Assembly (NCBI GenBank): GCA_034665305.1
Contig: JAXDFZ010000023.1
Coordinates: 65,805 to 129,804, forward strand
DNA length: 64,000 bases
Origin: DASXRU01 sp034665305
GTDB lineage: Bacteria > Acidobacteriota > Blastocatellia > Pyrinomonadales > Pyrinomonadaceae
Reading direction: 5' to 3'
In this document: one piece after another, positions 1 to 9,670 of the stretch
Position numbering within the stretch: the stretch's first letter is position 1
How the letters are laid out: each line of letters starts with the position of its first letter
Position numbers and translations under genes: made by a program
Notes under the pieces: model-generated
Seen by the model: the letters and a program-made list of their open reading frames with translations, nothing else
What the model was told of the DNA's origin: nothing
The model's database searches: none

Positions 1-3000
1 TCAGGGCCGAGCGCGCTATCAATGAAGCATCAAAAGCGGAGACGCCGTTGTTGTTACTCGCATCGGCAGCAATCTGTTGCTCAGAATTAAGCGAAATGAG
101 ATTGAGCGCATAACGGGCGGTAAGCGAAGCGTCAAAAGCGCTGACCCCGCCCGCCTCGCTGCTGGCCTTCGAGGGTGCGATTGTGTAATTGCCCCCAGCA
201 GGCACGTTGCTGAAAGTATAGCTGCCGTCGGCGAGCGTGGTCGCAGTTTGTGTGGGGAATCCTGAAGCACCGCTCAGAGTTACCTGCGCGTCTCCGACAC
301 CGGCATCGCTGGCCGTGTAAATCACATGACCCGAAATATTGTATGTGCGCACCGTTCCCGAGAAATCAACCGCGGTTACGCCCTGGAGTTTCTTTATGGT
401 CTGCTCAGTGAAGCTATAAAGAGCCGTGTCGGCGGGCGTTACGCTGTAGGCGCCGCCGGCTTGTAAATCCGGGAAGCTGTAGTGACCATTGATGTCCGTC
501 GAGGTGCTGCCGGACTGCGTCCCCGTCAAAGCTACCGTCACACCCGAAAGCGGCAAGCCATTTCCTGTGATCACCCCGTTAATTCCCTCCCTCGGATTGA
601 CGGTGATATCGGCCAGGGTTGAAGTGGCGCGGGCGCCATTGGTTGAGACGGTCCGAGCTGAGATGGTGTAGCGTCCAGCCGGAACGTTCTTCCAACTGAA
701 AGTGTACGGCGCGTCGGAATCAAAGCCCAGCAGGGTCGTCCCGGCGTAGAACTCCATGCGCGAGACCGTGTAGTTGCCTGCAGCCCTGGTGGCGCTCAAC
801 TCGATAATCGCGGGCTCCGTGAATGACTGGCCCTGGGTGGGACTGTCGAGTGTCGGTTTCCCTATCGGCAACGGCAAGAGGTTGCCAGAATTGATTTGAA
901 GGTTAACTGGAGCGGATATCGTCGTAGCTCCGAGATTATCCACCGCCACCGCCGTTAAAACCCGGCTGCCGCCCGCCGGGTTGTCCCAGGCGACCTGATA
1001 CGGGGCCGAAGCGTCTGAGCCGATCAGGTTCGAGCCATCGTAATAGAAATCCACGCGGGTCAGGTTGCGGCCATCGGATGCAGCCGCATCCGCTGCGACG
1101 AAGATGCTGGTTGGCAGCGTAAAGGTCGCAGTGTTGGCCGGATAGGTGATGTTGATTGTGGGCGAGCCGGGCGGCACGCCGGGTTGCGTGACAGTGAAAG
1201 TATTACCAGCAATGGTCAGAGTTCCAGTGCGCTCGCCGGTAGTCGTGTTAGCAGCCGCTGTGAATTTAACTATCCCGTTGCCCGCCTCGCTAGCGCCCGA
1301 ATCAATCGTCATCCAACTTGCATTGCTCGCCGCCGTCCAGCCGCAATTTTCATATGTCGACGTCACATCGACGGTAAAGGCGCCGCCGTTGTACGGAATC
1401 GTCCGGCCTTGCGGCGAGAGAGAAGATGAACAGGGTGTTGTGTTCGAGGTGTCCACTGCATAGAAGTAGTCGTAGCTGTAGTTCCCCGCCACGTCGGCAG
1501 AGATATAGCCTGTTTGCCCGTCCGGCGAAAAAATTGGTCGATTCCATGGGCGCACTTGTCCGTACTCTGCGAAGCCGGGTTCTGTCGGCAGCGGGACCCG
1601 CCACAAACGCGCGCCGGTCTGAGGATCGAGCCCCAGGAAGAAGCCGGGCTTTCCATAGCCGATGATCCCGGGCACGAAGATTATCTGGTTAGCAGGGCTG
1701 GCAGCCAGCTCATGAAGAATGTGGAAACCATTGACCGTGTCGGAATCGTCGTAATGCCACTTCTCAGCACCGTTGGGATTAATCGCATACAGGCGATAAT
1801 AGTTCTGCACTTGGTAATGGACGCTGTCAGCTCCGACTTCGGGGTAATTGATTGGTTGCCGACCAGGTGTCGGCCCCTGGCCGAAGATTGGGAATGTCCA
1901 GTTGACGCTGTCCAGCGTCGGTGAATATGACCTTATCTGCGGTACCGATGTATGCACGGTCTGGTCCGGAGCCACGACCACGACGCCGTCTGTAGCGAAG
2001 TCGCCTATAGCGCGAACGCGCGCGCCGTCATTCAAACGGTGCGCGTAGAAGCCGCCGTGCGGGAAAGTTGCCGACTCAAAATCGAAATAAGTAAGGCCCG
2101 CCGCTGCGCCGAAGAAAAGCTCCTTCCCCGTGTGACCGTAATAGTAGTAGAGGTCGTTGTAGTTCCAGACCAGGTGGCCATCTTCGGGTGCGAGTGCGGC
2201 TAGGTTGATAGTACCTGGTTCACCATTCTCCGGCCTGAAGATGAAATATATCTTTCCGTCCGGCCCCACGTTTGGCCCGGCCCTGACAGTGATGGTATTG
2301 GCCGCAATAAACTTCCATTTCTGCGTCCCGTCCGGATTCAATGCCACAATCGCGCCGTCATGATATGAAGCGACACCGGTAGGCGCGGTGGTAGGTACGT
2401 AGATCGAGCCATCCGCCCCGACCGTCACCGGGCCATCAGATCCGGTATCGCCCACCCTGGTGACCCACTTCAACGCGCCGTCGGGCGCCAGCGCATAGAC
2501 GAATCCAATTGCGTCGTTAACATAGACTGTCCCGTCCGGACCAACGCCCGCTCGGTGAGCCGCATAGCTATTCGTAATAAAACGCCACTTGATCCGCCCC
2601 TCGGCTTGGCGCGTCGTGACGTTAAGCGTGGCCCCGTTGCTTGTGCCCCCGCTTGTCTGAACCACCACGGGGTCGCTGCCTACGTTCGCGCCCTCTGGCA
2701 CGTAAGCCGCGATTGAAGTATCCGACCACAGGGTGGCGATTGCAGGTTGATTATCAACCAACACCTGACTTGCGCCCTGGTTGGGGCCGAAATTCGATCC
2801 GTTGATTACAAAGCGGCCGCTGCGCGTCACAGTCGAAACTGACAGATTGCTGATCATAGGCGCACCCGCGGGCCCTAATGAACCGGAGGAATGTACGGTG
2901 ATAATCCCGCCTGTCACAGTGAGCGCGATGAAAAGAGTTAAAGCCAGGAACTTTCGATTCCCCAAAACGCGGATCAAAGTGGAGAAGACTTTCAAAGTAG

Positions 3001-3025
3001 AGTGCCGGTTGAGGAGTCTAGCCAT
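1..3025 (-). CDS. Secreted multidomain protein with TIG, PQQ-like propeller, BACON-like, Ig-like, CarboxypepD_reg and dockerin-like parts (3' end outside window)
   Basis: From the ATG at 3025, with purine-rich AAGGGGAAAGGG just upstream, the minus-strand frame stays open for about 1,008 codons and leaves the window, so the C-terminus is missing. A hydrophobic export segment lies at residues 26-43. Domains as I read them: an IPT/TIG fold (about 50-133); PQQ-like repeats with GPDG/ADGS turns (135-530); a BACON-like domain beginning CSSSLSPQG (532-615); two Ig-like domains with the FYYDGSNLIG / FYAGTTLLG pattern (618-808); and carboxypeptidase-regulatory-like repeats (812-950). The last visible part repeats GVSAFDASL twice (near 958 and 993), the second copy preceded by DASNNN. 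This resembles type I dockerin calcium loops. A cell-surface or secreted role is inferred; no enzymatic residues are recognised. It is transcribed divergently from the multicopper oxidase. Confidence 0.8.
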   Translation of the reverse strand, partial: MARLLNRHSTLKVFSTLIRVLGNRKFLALTLFIALTVTGGIITVHSSGSLGPAGAPMISNLSVSTVTRSGRFVINGSNFGPNQGASQVLVDNQPAIATLWSDTSIAAYVPEGANVGSDPVVVQTSGGTSNGATLNVTTRQAEGRIKWRFITNSYAAHRAGVGPDGTVYVNDAIGFVYALAPDGALKWVTRVGDTGSDGPVTVGADGSIYVPTTAPTGVASYHDGAIVALNPDGTQKWKFIAANTITVRAGPNVGPDGKIYFIFRPENGEPGTINLAALAPEDGHLVWNYNDLYYYYGHTGKELFFGAAAGLTYFDFESATFPHGGFYAHRLNDGARVRAIGDFATDGVVVVAPDQTVHTSVPQIRSYSPTLDSVNWTFPIFGQGPTPGRQPINYPEVGADSVHYQVQNYYRLYAINPNGAEKWHYDDSDTVNGFHILHELAASPANQIIFVPGIIGYGKPGFFLGLDPQTGARLWRVPLPTEPGFAEYGQVRPWNRPIFSPDGQTGYISADVAGNYSYDYFYAVDTSNTTPCSSSLSPQGRTIPYNGGAFTVDVTSTYENCGWTAASNASWMTIDSGASEAGNGIVKFTAAANTTTGERTGTLTIAGNTFTVTQPGVPPGSPTINITYPANTATFTLPTSIFVAADAAASDGRNLTRVDFYYDGSNLIGSDASAPYQVAWDNPAGGSRVLTAVAVDNLGATTISAPVNLQINSGNLLPLPIGKPTLDSPTQGQSFTEPAIIELSATRAAGNYTVSRMEFYAGTTLLGFDSDAPYTFSWKNVPAGRYTISARTVSTNGARATSTLADITVNPREGINGVITGNGLPLSGVTVALTGTQSGSTSTDINGHYSFPDLQAGGAYSVTPADTALYSFTEQTIKKLQGVTAVDFSGTVRTYNISGHVIYTASDAGVGDAQVTLSGASGFPTQTATTLADGSYTFSNVPAGGNYTIAPSKASSEAGGVSAFDASLTARYALNLISLNSEQQIAADASNNNGVSAFDASLIARSAL

Positions 3026-3838
3026 GATGCCCTTTCCCCTTGTTCGAGAGCCCGACGAAGATGGTCAGCGCGCAAAAGCTTCGAGGGATCCGAATCAGGG
3101 AACCGTTGAACTCTGGGGACTTAAAGTCCTGCGGGGGCGGCTCAGTTCATAAACACATTGCGAGAAGGCGATGCGCAAAGCCGGACATGTCAGGGGAATT
3201 GCTATCTGAGGGATTGGCGCCGCAGTTTACAAAATTTCTTCGGCTACTTCAATTCAAATAATTCATGGCTGCCCAAACGATGAATTTGCGACCGTCAGTG
3301 GGCATCAACGTGCAAGCAAACTGACAGCTTCGCGTAACAAAAGTTTTTCGAAACTAATGGATTACCGTTCTGTTGTTGTCTGCTTGTTTTCTTATTGTCA
3401 AGAATTTATGTTGTGTATTGACTTTGTCATCCACCCGCAATAATCTCCGCTTACGTTTCAATTGTCTTGTGAGTCGGTTGCAGTGTTCTTTCCCCGCGCC
3501 CCTTCCTCCCCCTCTAAGGTGCGCAGGTCCCCAAAGTGGGGCTCTTCCATTTTTGATTTTACCGGGTGCCGGCACTTCGAATGATGGATCTCGGTAAGGT
3601 TCCTTGATGAGGTTGAGCCAACGTAAGAAGCAGGTTGCAATGGGTAGTGACGCAAGTAACTTAGCCTTACACCTCAAGCTTCTTTTGACAGACGAACAGG
3701 TACACTCGAGGAAGTGCGTGTGGCAATAGAGCCGCTAACGCCACCGAGTTACTACCTGTTACTTCACCCCTCGTGATAGTGGAAGTCTTAACCCTCTGAT
3801 GTAGTTCCCTTCACCACCAGGTACCAAGGAGGAGCCTC
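3026..3838. other. 813-bp divergent intergenic region
   Basis: This gap separates two divergent secreted-protein genes. I see no convincing ORF. It contains a GC-skewed stretch with a short CCCC-AAAGT-GGGG style inverted repeat near 3525-3541. Near 3310-3336 there is a degenerate copy of the AAACTGACAGCTT-type palindrome that recurs after the oxidase gene. A sigma70-like promoter candidate is listed separately. The strong ribosome-binding site for the oxidase lies at its right edge. Confidence 0.5.
3418..3446 (+). promoter_or_regulatory. Candidate sigma70 promoter, far upstream of the multicopper oxidase
   Basis: TTGACT at 3418-3423 and TAATCT at 3441-3446 are separated by exactly 17 bp. If used, the transcript would carry a leader of roughly 385 nt before the oxidase start. 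This is pattern recognition only; a closer promoter may exist. Confidence 0.3.
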
Positions 3839-6800
3839 ATGAAGTCCGGTTCGTTTCGTTTCCTGCTAGTTCTTTTCGTACTAACTTTTGTTCATATGCA
3901 GAGTGCGCGCGGACAAGTCGCCAGGACGGAAGTGCCTCGCTTCTTGCGCGCCGACCTTTACCGTTTGAGTGGCACCACGGCGGCGGAGTTTCCGCCGGTT
4001 CACAAGACCGGAACGACAACCAGTGTGTCGACCGCGCCTTTGAACCCTGCGAACCGGATCGATCGAGATGGCGACCTGAAGCCCTCGGAACCAGTCGATG
4101 CCGATAAAGCTCTAGAAGCGCTGACCGCGATTCCGGTGAGCGCCAGTGATATATCCGGGACCGGGAGTCTGACAACGATCCCATCCACCAGCGCGACGAC
4201 ATCTCCGAACCTGGTTGGTGAGGTCGTAATCAGCTCACCTGCACCACCGGCGGGCGGATGGCGCGTTCCGGCGGACATTCCTGTTTCAGCAACGGTGGCC
4301 GGGTCGGTCGGAACCGTATATCGCGTCGAGTTCTATGCCGATGGTGATTTGATTGGCACGGATCTCACTGCCCCCTACTCGATCGTCTGGACTAATGCCG
4401 GTGGGGGTATCACAGTGAATACCACCTACTCGGTGACGGCCAAAGCCTTCAGTACGGCCGGCCCCACCTATACCTCCGATCCTTTATCGATACTCGTGCA
4501 GCCAATCTGGTCAACGGGAGGCCCGCCGCCGCCGGCGACGTGCAAGGTCGCCAAGATCGTAGCTTTCGATCAGGTCTTCTTTTATAACCGGCTCGGCGCG
4601 GTGAACCCGGGCGGCATGATCTACGCGCTGAACCGCGACGTAGTACCCATCGATGCGAACAAGGGCCTGACGCCCGGCAATGTGCGGTTGCGCGACGGTA
4701 AGCGTGCGCGACCCATCGTCCTGCGCATGAACATCGGCGATTGTCTGCGCATCTCCTTCCAAAACCTGTTGGCGCCCGATGAAGGCGACGACAACGCCGA
4801 TGAAGGCGATTGTGCTAACGCCACGACTCCGGAGCAGAAACGGCGCTGCGATCAGCCGCGCACCCGCACTGCATCAGCACACGTCCAGGGGTTACAACTT
4901 GTCAGCAGCATCCTCGATGACGGATCGTTTGTGGGCAAAAACCCAAGTAGCCTGGTCGCGCCGGGCGGCACGGCAACCTACACCTACTATGCCGATAAAG
5001 AAGGCGCGAACCTGCTCTACTCGACCGCTGCGACTACCGGTGGGGAAGGCGACGGCGGCTCGCTTGCCAATGGGTTGTTCGGAGTGGTTAACGTCGAGCC
5101 CGCGGGCGCGGAATATTACCGCAGCCAGTTAACCCGCGAGGAGATGCAGTGGGCTTCGAACGGAGAGCGTTGGCCGGTTGATCCGCAGAATCCTCAGATT
5201 GGCGGTCAACCAAAAATCAACTACGACGCGGTCTATCCGGCCGGGCATCCGTTTGCCGGAAAGCCCATCCTCAGGATGACAGTCGGCGACGAAATCTTTC
5301 ACACCGATTTGAACGCGATCATCACGGGGCCAAACCGTGGTGACTTCCCAGCCGGCACCTATCCGACGAATCCGACAGAGCCGCAGCGCAACCGGGCATT
5401 TCGCGAATTCTCTGTCGTCTATCACGATGAAATCGTTGCCGTGCAGGCCTTCCCACAAATGGAAGACACTCCCGGCAACCCGTTGGCCCACACACTGCAC
5501 AGCGTGCGCGACGGCTTCGCTATCAACTACGGGACGGGCGGCATAGGCGCGGAAATTCTCGCTAATCGCTTTAACGTTGGCCCCATGCACGATTGTCCGG
5601 AGTGCAACTTCGAGGAATTCTTTTTGAGTGCCTGGACGGTCGGCGATCCGGCCATGATCGTGGACGTGCCTGCGAACACGCGGGACCAGAATGGCAACTT
5701 GATCACCGGGCCCAAGGCGACAAAGGCTTTCTTCCCTGAAGACCCGACGAACGTACACCACAGCTACATCAACGATCATACGAAGTTTCGGATCGTGCAT
5801 GCCGGGCCGAAAGAGCACCACATCCATCACCTGCACGCGCACCAGTGGTTACACACACCCAATGACGACAACTCCACCTACCTCGATAGTCAGGCGATCT
5901 CTCCGGGCAGCACCTTCACCCTGGAGATTACCTACAACGGCAGTGGCAACCGTAACAAAGTAGTCGGCGACTCAATCTTCCACTGCCACTTCTATCCGCA
6001 TTTTGCGCAAGGTATGTGGGAGTTGTGGCGCTCGCATGACGTTTTCGAGGAAGGCACCCAACTCGACGGCGGCGTTCCGATCAACGGCGCTCGAGCATTA
6101 CCGGATGGCGAAATCGCAGCCGGGACGCCGATTCCCGCCCTCGTCCCGATCCCTCATTACGCAATGGCCCCGATGCCGACGGCCAACGTGCCGGGGTATC
6201 CGTTCTTCGTCGCGGGCAAGGCCGGGCATCGCGTTACCCACCCGCCGAAAGACACGGAATTTGACGGGGGGCTTCCGCGCCACCTCATCCTGGGCGGCGT
6301 CGCCGTCTTCCATAAGGAGAAGCTGCCGGCGTTTGATTTGAATAAAGCCCGCCTCGATTTCGATAAAGAGTTGGAGACGGCGGTGGCGCAGGAGATACCT
6401 GAAGAGGGCACGCCGTTGGAGTTGGCGGCCATGGCTTACCATGCCGTGCGAAACCATCCGACGCTGACGCCCGAAGGCACAGCTTCCACTTTTATTCTCA
6501 ATGGTGCGCCGCCGCAACCGGGAGCGCCGTATGCGGATCCATGCGTGGATGACAACGGCAACCCGTCCTTTAATCGTTTGATCGAATACTCGGCGGCAGC
6601 ATTCCAGTTTGACATTAAGTTGAACAAGGCTGGTTGGCACTTTCCGCAGCAGCGAATTCTAGCTTTGTGGGCCGATGTGCAACCAACGCTCGATGGCATT
6701 CGGCCACCGGAACCGCTCTTCTTCCGTGCTAACACGAACGACTGTGTAGTCTTCAAGCACACCAATCTCATCCCGCGCGTCTATCAGCTCGACGACTTTG

Positions 6801-9535
6801 AGGTGCGCACTCCAACCGACGTGGTGGGGCAGCATATACACTTGGTTAAGTTCGACGTGACCTCGTCGGACGGCTCCGGCAACGGGTGGAATTATGAGGA
6901 TGCCTCCTTCAGTCCCGACGAAGTGATCGGACGGATAAACGCCATCAACCATGGGCCAAACGGCGGCATCCTGCCGTTCGAAGAAGGCAAGCCCATCGTG
7001 CAGTTGGAGGCCAGGCCCCATCCGTTCTTCGGCACACTCGGCGCGCAGATCACCATCCAACGTTGGTTTGCCGACGATGTGCTGAACAACCACGGCCGGG
7101 ATCGCACGCTACGGACTGTGTTCACGCACGATCACTTCGGTCCCTCAACTCATCAGCAGACCGGTCTCTACGCCGGACTGGTGGCGGAAAAGCAGGGTTC
7201 GGATTGGCGCGACCCGGAAACAGGAGTAATGTTCCGCACCCGCTTCGATGGCGGGCCGACCAGTTGGCGCGCTGACATCCTTACCCCAGTGCCCGAGGAA
7301 AGCTTTCGCGAATTCCTAGTCGAATTCGCCGACTTCCAACACGCTTACCGCGCCGGAGGAGGCGGGACCGCAGAGGCGCCCGTGCCCGATCCGGAAAAAG
7401 TCGTCAACCCGCCAGCCAAAATGGAGGCCGCGTTCCAGCCGCCTTTCGTCTTGTTACAGAAGATGCAAGTCTGCCCGGGGACTAACTTCGCGCCGCCATG
7501 TCCCGAAGCCATCGCCGCGGCAGATGTCGGCACGATGGTTACCAATTATCGAAATGAACCGATCCCGCATCGCATCTGGAATTTCAACGGCGTAGGGGCG
7601 GAACCGGGCCCGAATGATTTCCCGCAGCAGTCCGCGGGTGAAGCGGGCGATCTGGCGAACGTCTATCTTTCCAATATTGTGCGCACGGACCAGCGCATGA
7701 ATGTGAAGGCGCCCTTCTATCCTGACTTAACGCTGGGCGTTCAGCCGGGAGATCCGTTCACACCGCTCATGCGTGCTTACGAGGACGACCCGGTGCAGAT
7801 TCGCATTCTCGTCGGAGCGCATGAAGAGGGACATAACTTCACGGTCAACGGCATCAAGTGGTTATTCGAACCGGGCACGCCCGAAGATCCGGCAGCCGTG
7901 AATAATAGCGGTTACCGCAACTCGCAAATGATGGGCATCAGTGAACACTTTGAATTCCACGTGCCGGTGCTGCCGCTGCCTTGTCAGACCTGCATCGAAA
8001 CGCCGCCACCATTCTATGATTTCCGCTACGCTCCGGGCGTGGCGGTGGACGATCAATGGAATGGCATGTGGGGAATCCTGCGTGCTTATCGCGGTTCTCA
8101 GCCACCCAACGCAGAAGTCCTGCCTGGGCAAAGCGTCACCGCTAATTTGGCTGCCCCGCTGCTGACGTTACCAAGTAATCCCGACGGAAAGGCCACAGTC
8201 AACACTTCTGGTAGTGGCCTAAGCACAGGCCTCGCTTCGACCTCGGGAATAGCCGTCTGTCCCAGCGGCGCCAACCCGGCCACATGGAACGTATCAGCAT
8301 ACCTGGCCCGCGACGTCCTGACTGCTGGCACTTTGATCTATAACTCACGCACAACCTTTGGTGGGCGACTGGAAGATCCCACCGCAATAATGTACGTCCG
8401 CGACGACGACATAAATCCGTCGACCGGAAAACTCAAGACGTTTTTAGAAGTGGAACCACTCATCCTGCGCGCTAATGCAGGAGATTGCATCACCGTCAAC
8501 CTGACGAATCGGCTAAACGGAGTGCTCGACCTCGAGGGCCATAACACGCTGCCGATGCTTGTCGAAAACTTCAATGCCAACCAACTCATGCCATCGGCCA
8601 AAGTCGGGCTGCATCCGCAAATGCTCTTTTATGATGTAACGAAGAGCGACGGCATGAACGTCGGCTTTAATCCGGTGCAAACCGTGAATCCAGGTCAAAC
8701 CCGCACCTACGTCTGGTATGCCGGCGACGTTAAGATCGATCCGTTTACACAGCAGCCGGTATACACGCCGATTGAGTTCGGGGCGACCAACCTGTCACCC
8801 GCCGATCCGATCAAGCATACGAACAAGGGTGCGATCGGCGCGTTGATTATTGAACCGCAGGACACTTCGCAGGTAAGCGACATTTCCACTCAATCGACGG
8901 GCAAACTACAACACGCGCAGGTCTCTCTAAGTTTCACTCCTTATCGCACGCCGATCTACGAGAACGTTGTCATCTACCAGAACGACGTGAACCTGCGGTT
9001 TGGGTCGATTAGCGAGTTTGGCCACCTCAAGTCGGTGCCCAACCTCGGCGATGATGACGATCCGGAAGACACCGGGCAGAAGGCCCTCAACTATAGGACC
9101 GAACCGATGTGGAAGCGGCTTGGTTATGAACCGGATCTAGCCTTCAGCGAGACGCGCAAGAAGGACTTCACTGACTCACTCGCCAACAGCAAGGTAGGTG
9201 GTGATCCGAAGACGACCGTCTTTTGGCCCAACCGAGGTAATCTGGTGCGCTTCCGCGTGTTGCATCCCGGCGGACACTCACGCAATCAGGGCTTTATCCT
9301 TCATGGCCACGAGTGGCAGGAGGAACCATACATCAACAACTCGACGAAGATCGGCAACAACCCGTTCTCCGAATGGAAAGGGGTACAACACGGGCATGGA
9401 CCGTCGAACCACTTTGACGTGGATATCTTCTATGGCGCCGGAGGGCGGTTCAGAATTATCGGCGACTATCTCTATCGCGACCGTTCTTCCTTCACTTTCG
9501 ACGGAGGTGTCTGGGGCATCTTCCGGGTGCAATAG
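3839..9535 (+). CDS. Giant secreted multicopper oxidase (1898 aa), possible metal oxidase
   Basis: The start is an ATG preceded by AAGGAGGAG with ideal spacing, followed by a signal peptide ending near SARGQ. An Ig-like domain (about 130-222) precedes several cupredoxin-type blocks. Copper-ligand motifs are clear: a His-rich HHIHHLHAHQW run (660-670) and the canonical type 1/type 3 signature HCHFYPHFAQGM (715-726), followed by HIH (999-1001), HDH...H (1097, 1099, 1105), HEEGH (1328-1332) and HGHEW (1822-1826). Ordinary laccase-like enzymes have about 500 residues; this one is nearly four times longer. It recalls the oversized oxidases linked to Mn(II) oxidation (MofA, MnxG), but the substrate is inferred. 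The facing operon encodes copper chaperones and a haem c protein, which supports an envelope electron-transfer role. Confidence 0.88.
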   Translation: MKSGSFRFLLVLFVLTFVHMQSARGQVARTEVPRFLRADLYRLSGTTAAEFPPVHKTGTTTSVSTAPLNPANRIDRDGDLKPSEPVDADKALEALTAIPVSASDISGTGSLTTIPSTSATTSPNLVGEVVISSPAPPAGGWRVPADIPVSATVAGSVGTVYRVEFYADGDLIGTDLTAPYSIVWTNAGGGITVNTTYSVTAKAFSTAGPTYTSDPLSILVQPIWSTGGPPPPATCKVAKIVAFDQVFFYNRLGAVNPGGMIYALNRDVVPIDANKGLTPGNVRLRDGKRARPIVLRMNIGDCLRISFQNLLAPDEGDDNADEGDCANATTPEQKRRCDQPRTRTASAHVQGLQLVSSILDDGSFVGKNPSSLVAPGGTATYTYYADKEGANLLYSTAATTGGEGDGGSLANGLFGVVNVEPAGAEYYRSQLTREEMQWASNGERWPVDPQNPQIGGQPKINYDAVYPAGHPFAGKPILRMTVGDEIFHTDLNAIITGPNRGDFPAGTYPTNPTEPQRNRAFREFSVVYHDEIVAVQAFPQMEDTPGNPLAHTLHSVRDGFAINYGTGGIGAEILANRFNVGPMHDCPECNFEEFFLSAWTVGDPAMIVDVPANTRDQNGNLITGPKATKAFFPEDPTNVHHSYINDHTKFRIVHAGPKEHHIHHLHAHQWLHTPNDDNSTYLDSQAISPGSTFTLEITYNGSGNRNKVVGDSIFHCHFYPHFAQGMWELWRSHDVFEEGTQLDGGVPINGARALPDGEIAAGTPIPALVPIPHYAMAPMPTANVPGYPFFVAGKAGHRVTHPPKDTEFDGGLPRHLILGGVAVFHKEKLPAFDLNKARLDFDKELETAVAQEIPEEGTPLELAAMAYHAVRNHPTLTPEGTASTFILNGAPPQPGAPYADPCVDDNGNPSFNRLIEYSAAAFQFDIKLNKAGWHFPQQRILALWADVQPTLDGIRPPEPLFFRANTNDCVVFKHTNLIPRVYQLDDFEVRTPTDVVGQHIHLVKFDVTSSDGSGNGWNYEDASFSPDEVIGRINAINHGPNGGILPFEEGKPIVQLEARPHPFFGTLGAQITIQRWFADDVLNNHGRDRTLRTVFTHDHFGPSTHQQTGLYAGLVAEKQGSDWRDPETGVMFRTRFDGGPTSWRADILTPVPEESFREFLVEFADFQHAYRAGGGGTAEAPVPDPEKVVNPPAKMEAAFQPPFVLLQKMQVCPGTNFAPPCPEAIAAADVGTMVTNYRNEPIPHRIWNFNGVGAEPGPNDFPQQSAGEAGDLANVYLSNIVRTDQRMNVKAPFYPDLTLGVQPGDPFTPLMRAYEDDPVQIRILVGAHEEGHNFTVNGIKWLFEPGTPEDPAAVNNSGYRNSQMMGISEHFEFHVPVLPLPCQTCIETPPPFYDFRYAPGVAVDDQWNGMWGILRAYRGSQPPNAEVLPGQSVTANLAAPLLTLPSNPDGKATVNTSGSGLSTGLASTSGIAVCPSGANPATWNVSAYLARDVLTAGTLIYNSRTTFGGRLEDPTAIMYVRDDDINPSTGKLKTFLEVEPLILRANAGDCITVNLTNRLNGVLDLEGHNTLPMLVENFNANQLMPSAKVGLHPQMLFYDVTKSDGMNVGFNPVQTVNPGQTRTYVWYAGDVKIDPFTQQPVYTPIEFGATNLSPADPIKHTNKGAIGALIIEPQDTSQVSDISTQSTGKLQHAQVSLSFTPYRTPIYENVVIYQNDVNLRFGSISEFGHLKSVPNLGDDDDPEDTGQKALNYRTEPMWKRLGYEPDLAFSETRKKDFTDSLANSKVGGDPKTTVFWPNRGNLVRFRVLHPGGHSRNQGFILHGHEWQEEPYINNSTKIGNNPFSEWKGVQHGHGPSNHFDVDIFYGAGGRFRIIGDYLYRDRSSFTFDGGVWGIFRVQ

Positions 9536-9610
9536 CGTAACGCAAACTGTTAGTCTGCGTTCGCTGAACGACAGTCAATCCGCGGGCGCAAGCTGACAGC
9601 TTGCGTTACG
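9536..9610. repeat. Nested palindromic repeat after the oxidase gene
   Basis: CGTAACGCAA (9536-9545) is repeated inverted as TTGCGTTACG (9601-9610). A second perfect hairpin, CGCAAGCT with loop GAC and AGCTTGCG, lies inside at 9587-9605. A degenerate copy of the same AAACTG/GACAGCTT wording occurs near 3310-3336. It looks like an interspersed palindromic element, separate from the terminator that follows. Confidence 0.6.
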
Positions 9611-9617
9611 AAGAAAG

Positions 9618-9644
9618 GGGCGAGCCAAACCGGCTCGCCCTTTT
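9618..9644 (+). terminator. Intrinsic terminator between convergent transcription units
   Basis: GGGCGAGCC (9618-9626) pairs perfectly with GGCTCGCCC (9632-9640) around a 5-nt loop and is followed by TTTT. It sits in the short gap between the oxidase gene and the facing operon. The opposite strand has a weaker CTTTCTTC tail, so it may work in both directions. Confidence 0.8.
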
Positions 9645-9670
9645 CACTTTCAGCAACCGCGGCGAAATCA

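Noticed and set aside
1..3025. Cellulosome component
   Set aside because: Dockerin-like repeats are present, but there is no scaffoldin, cohesin or cellulase domain; a general surface role is safer.
5129..5842. A 237-codon minus-strand frame inside the multicopper oxidase
   Set aside because: It is fully antisense to a gene with clear copper motifs, has no family resemblance or ribosome-binding site, and is expected in GC-rich coding DNA.
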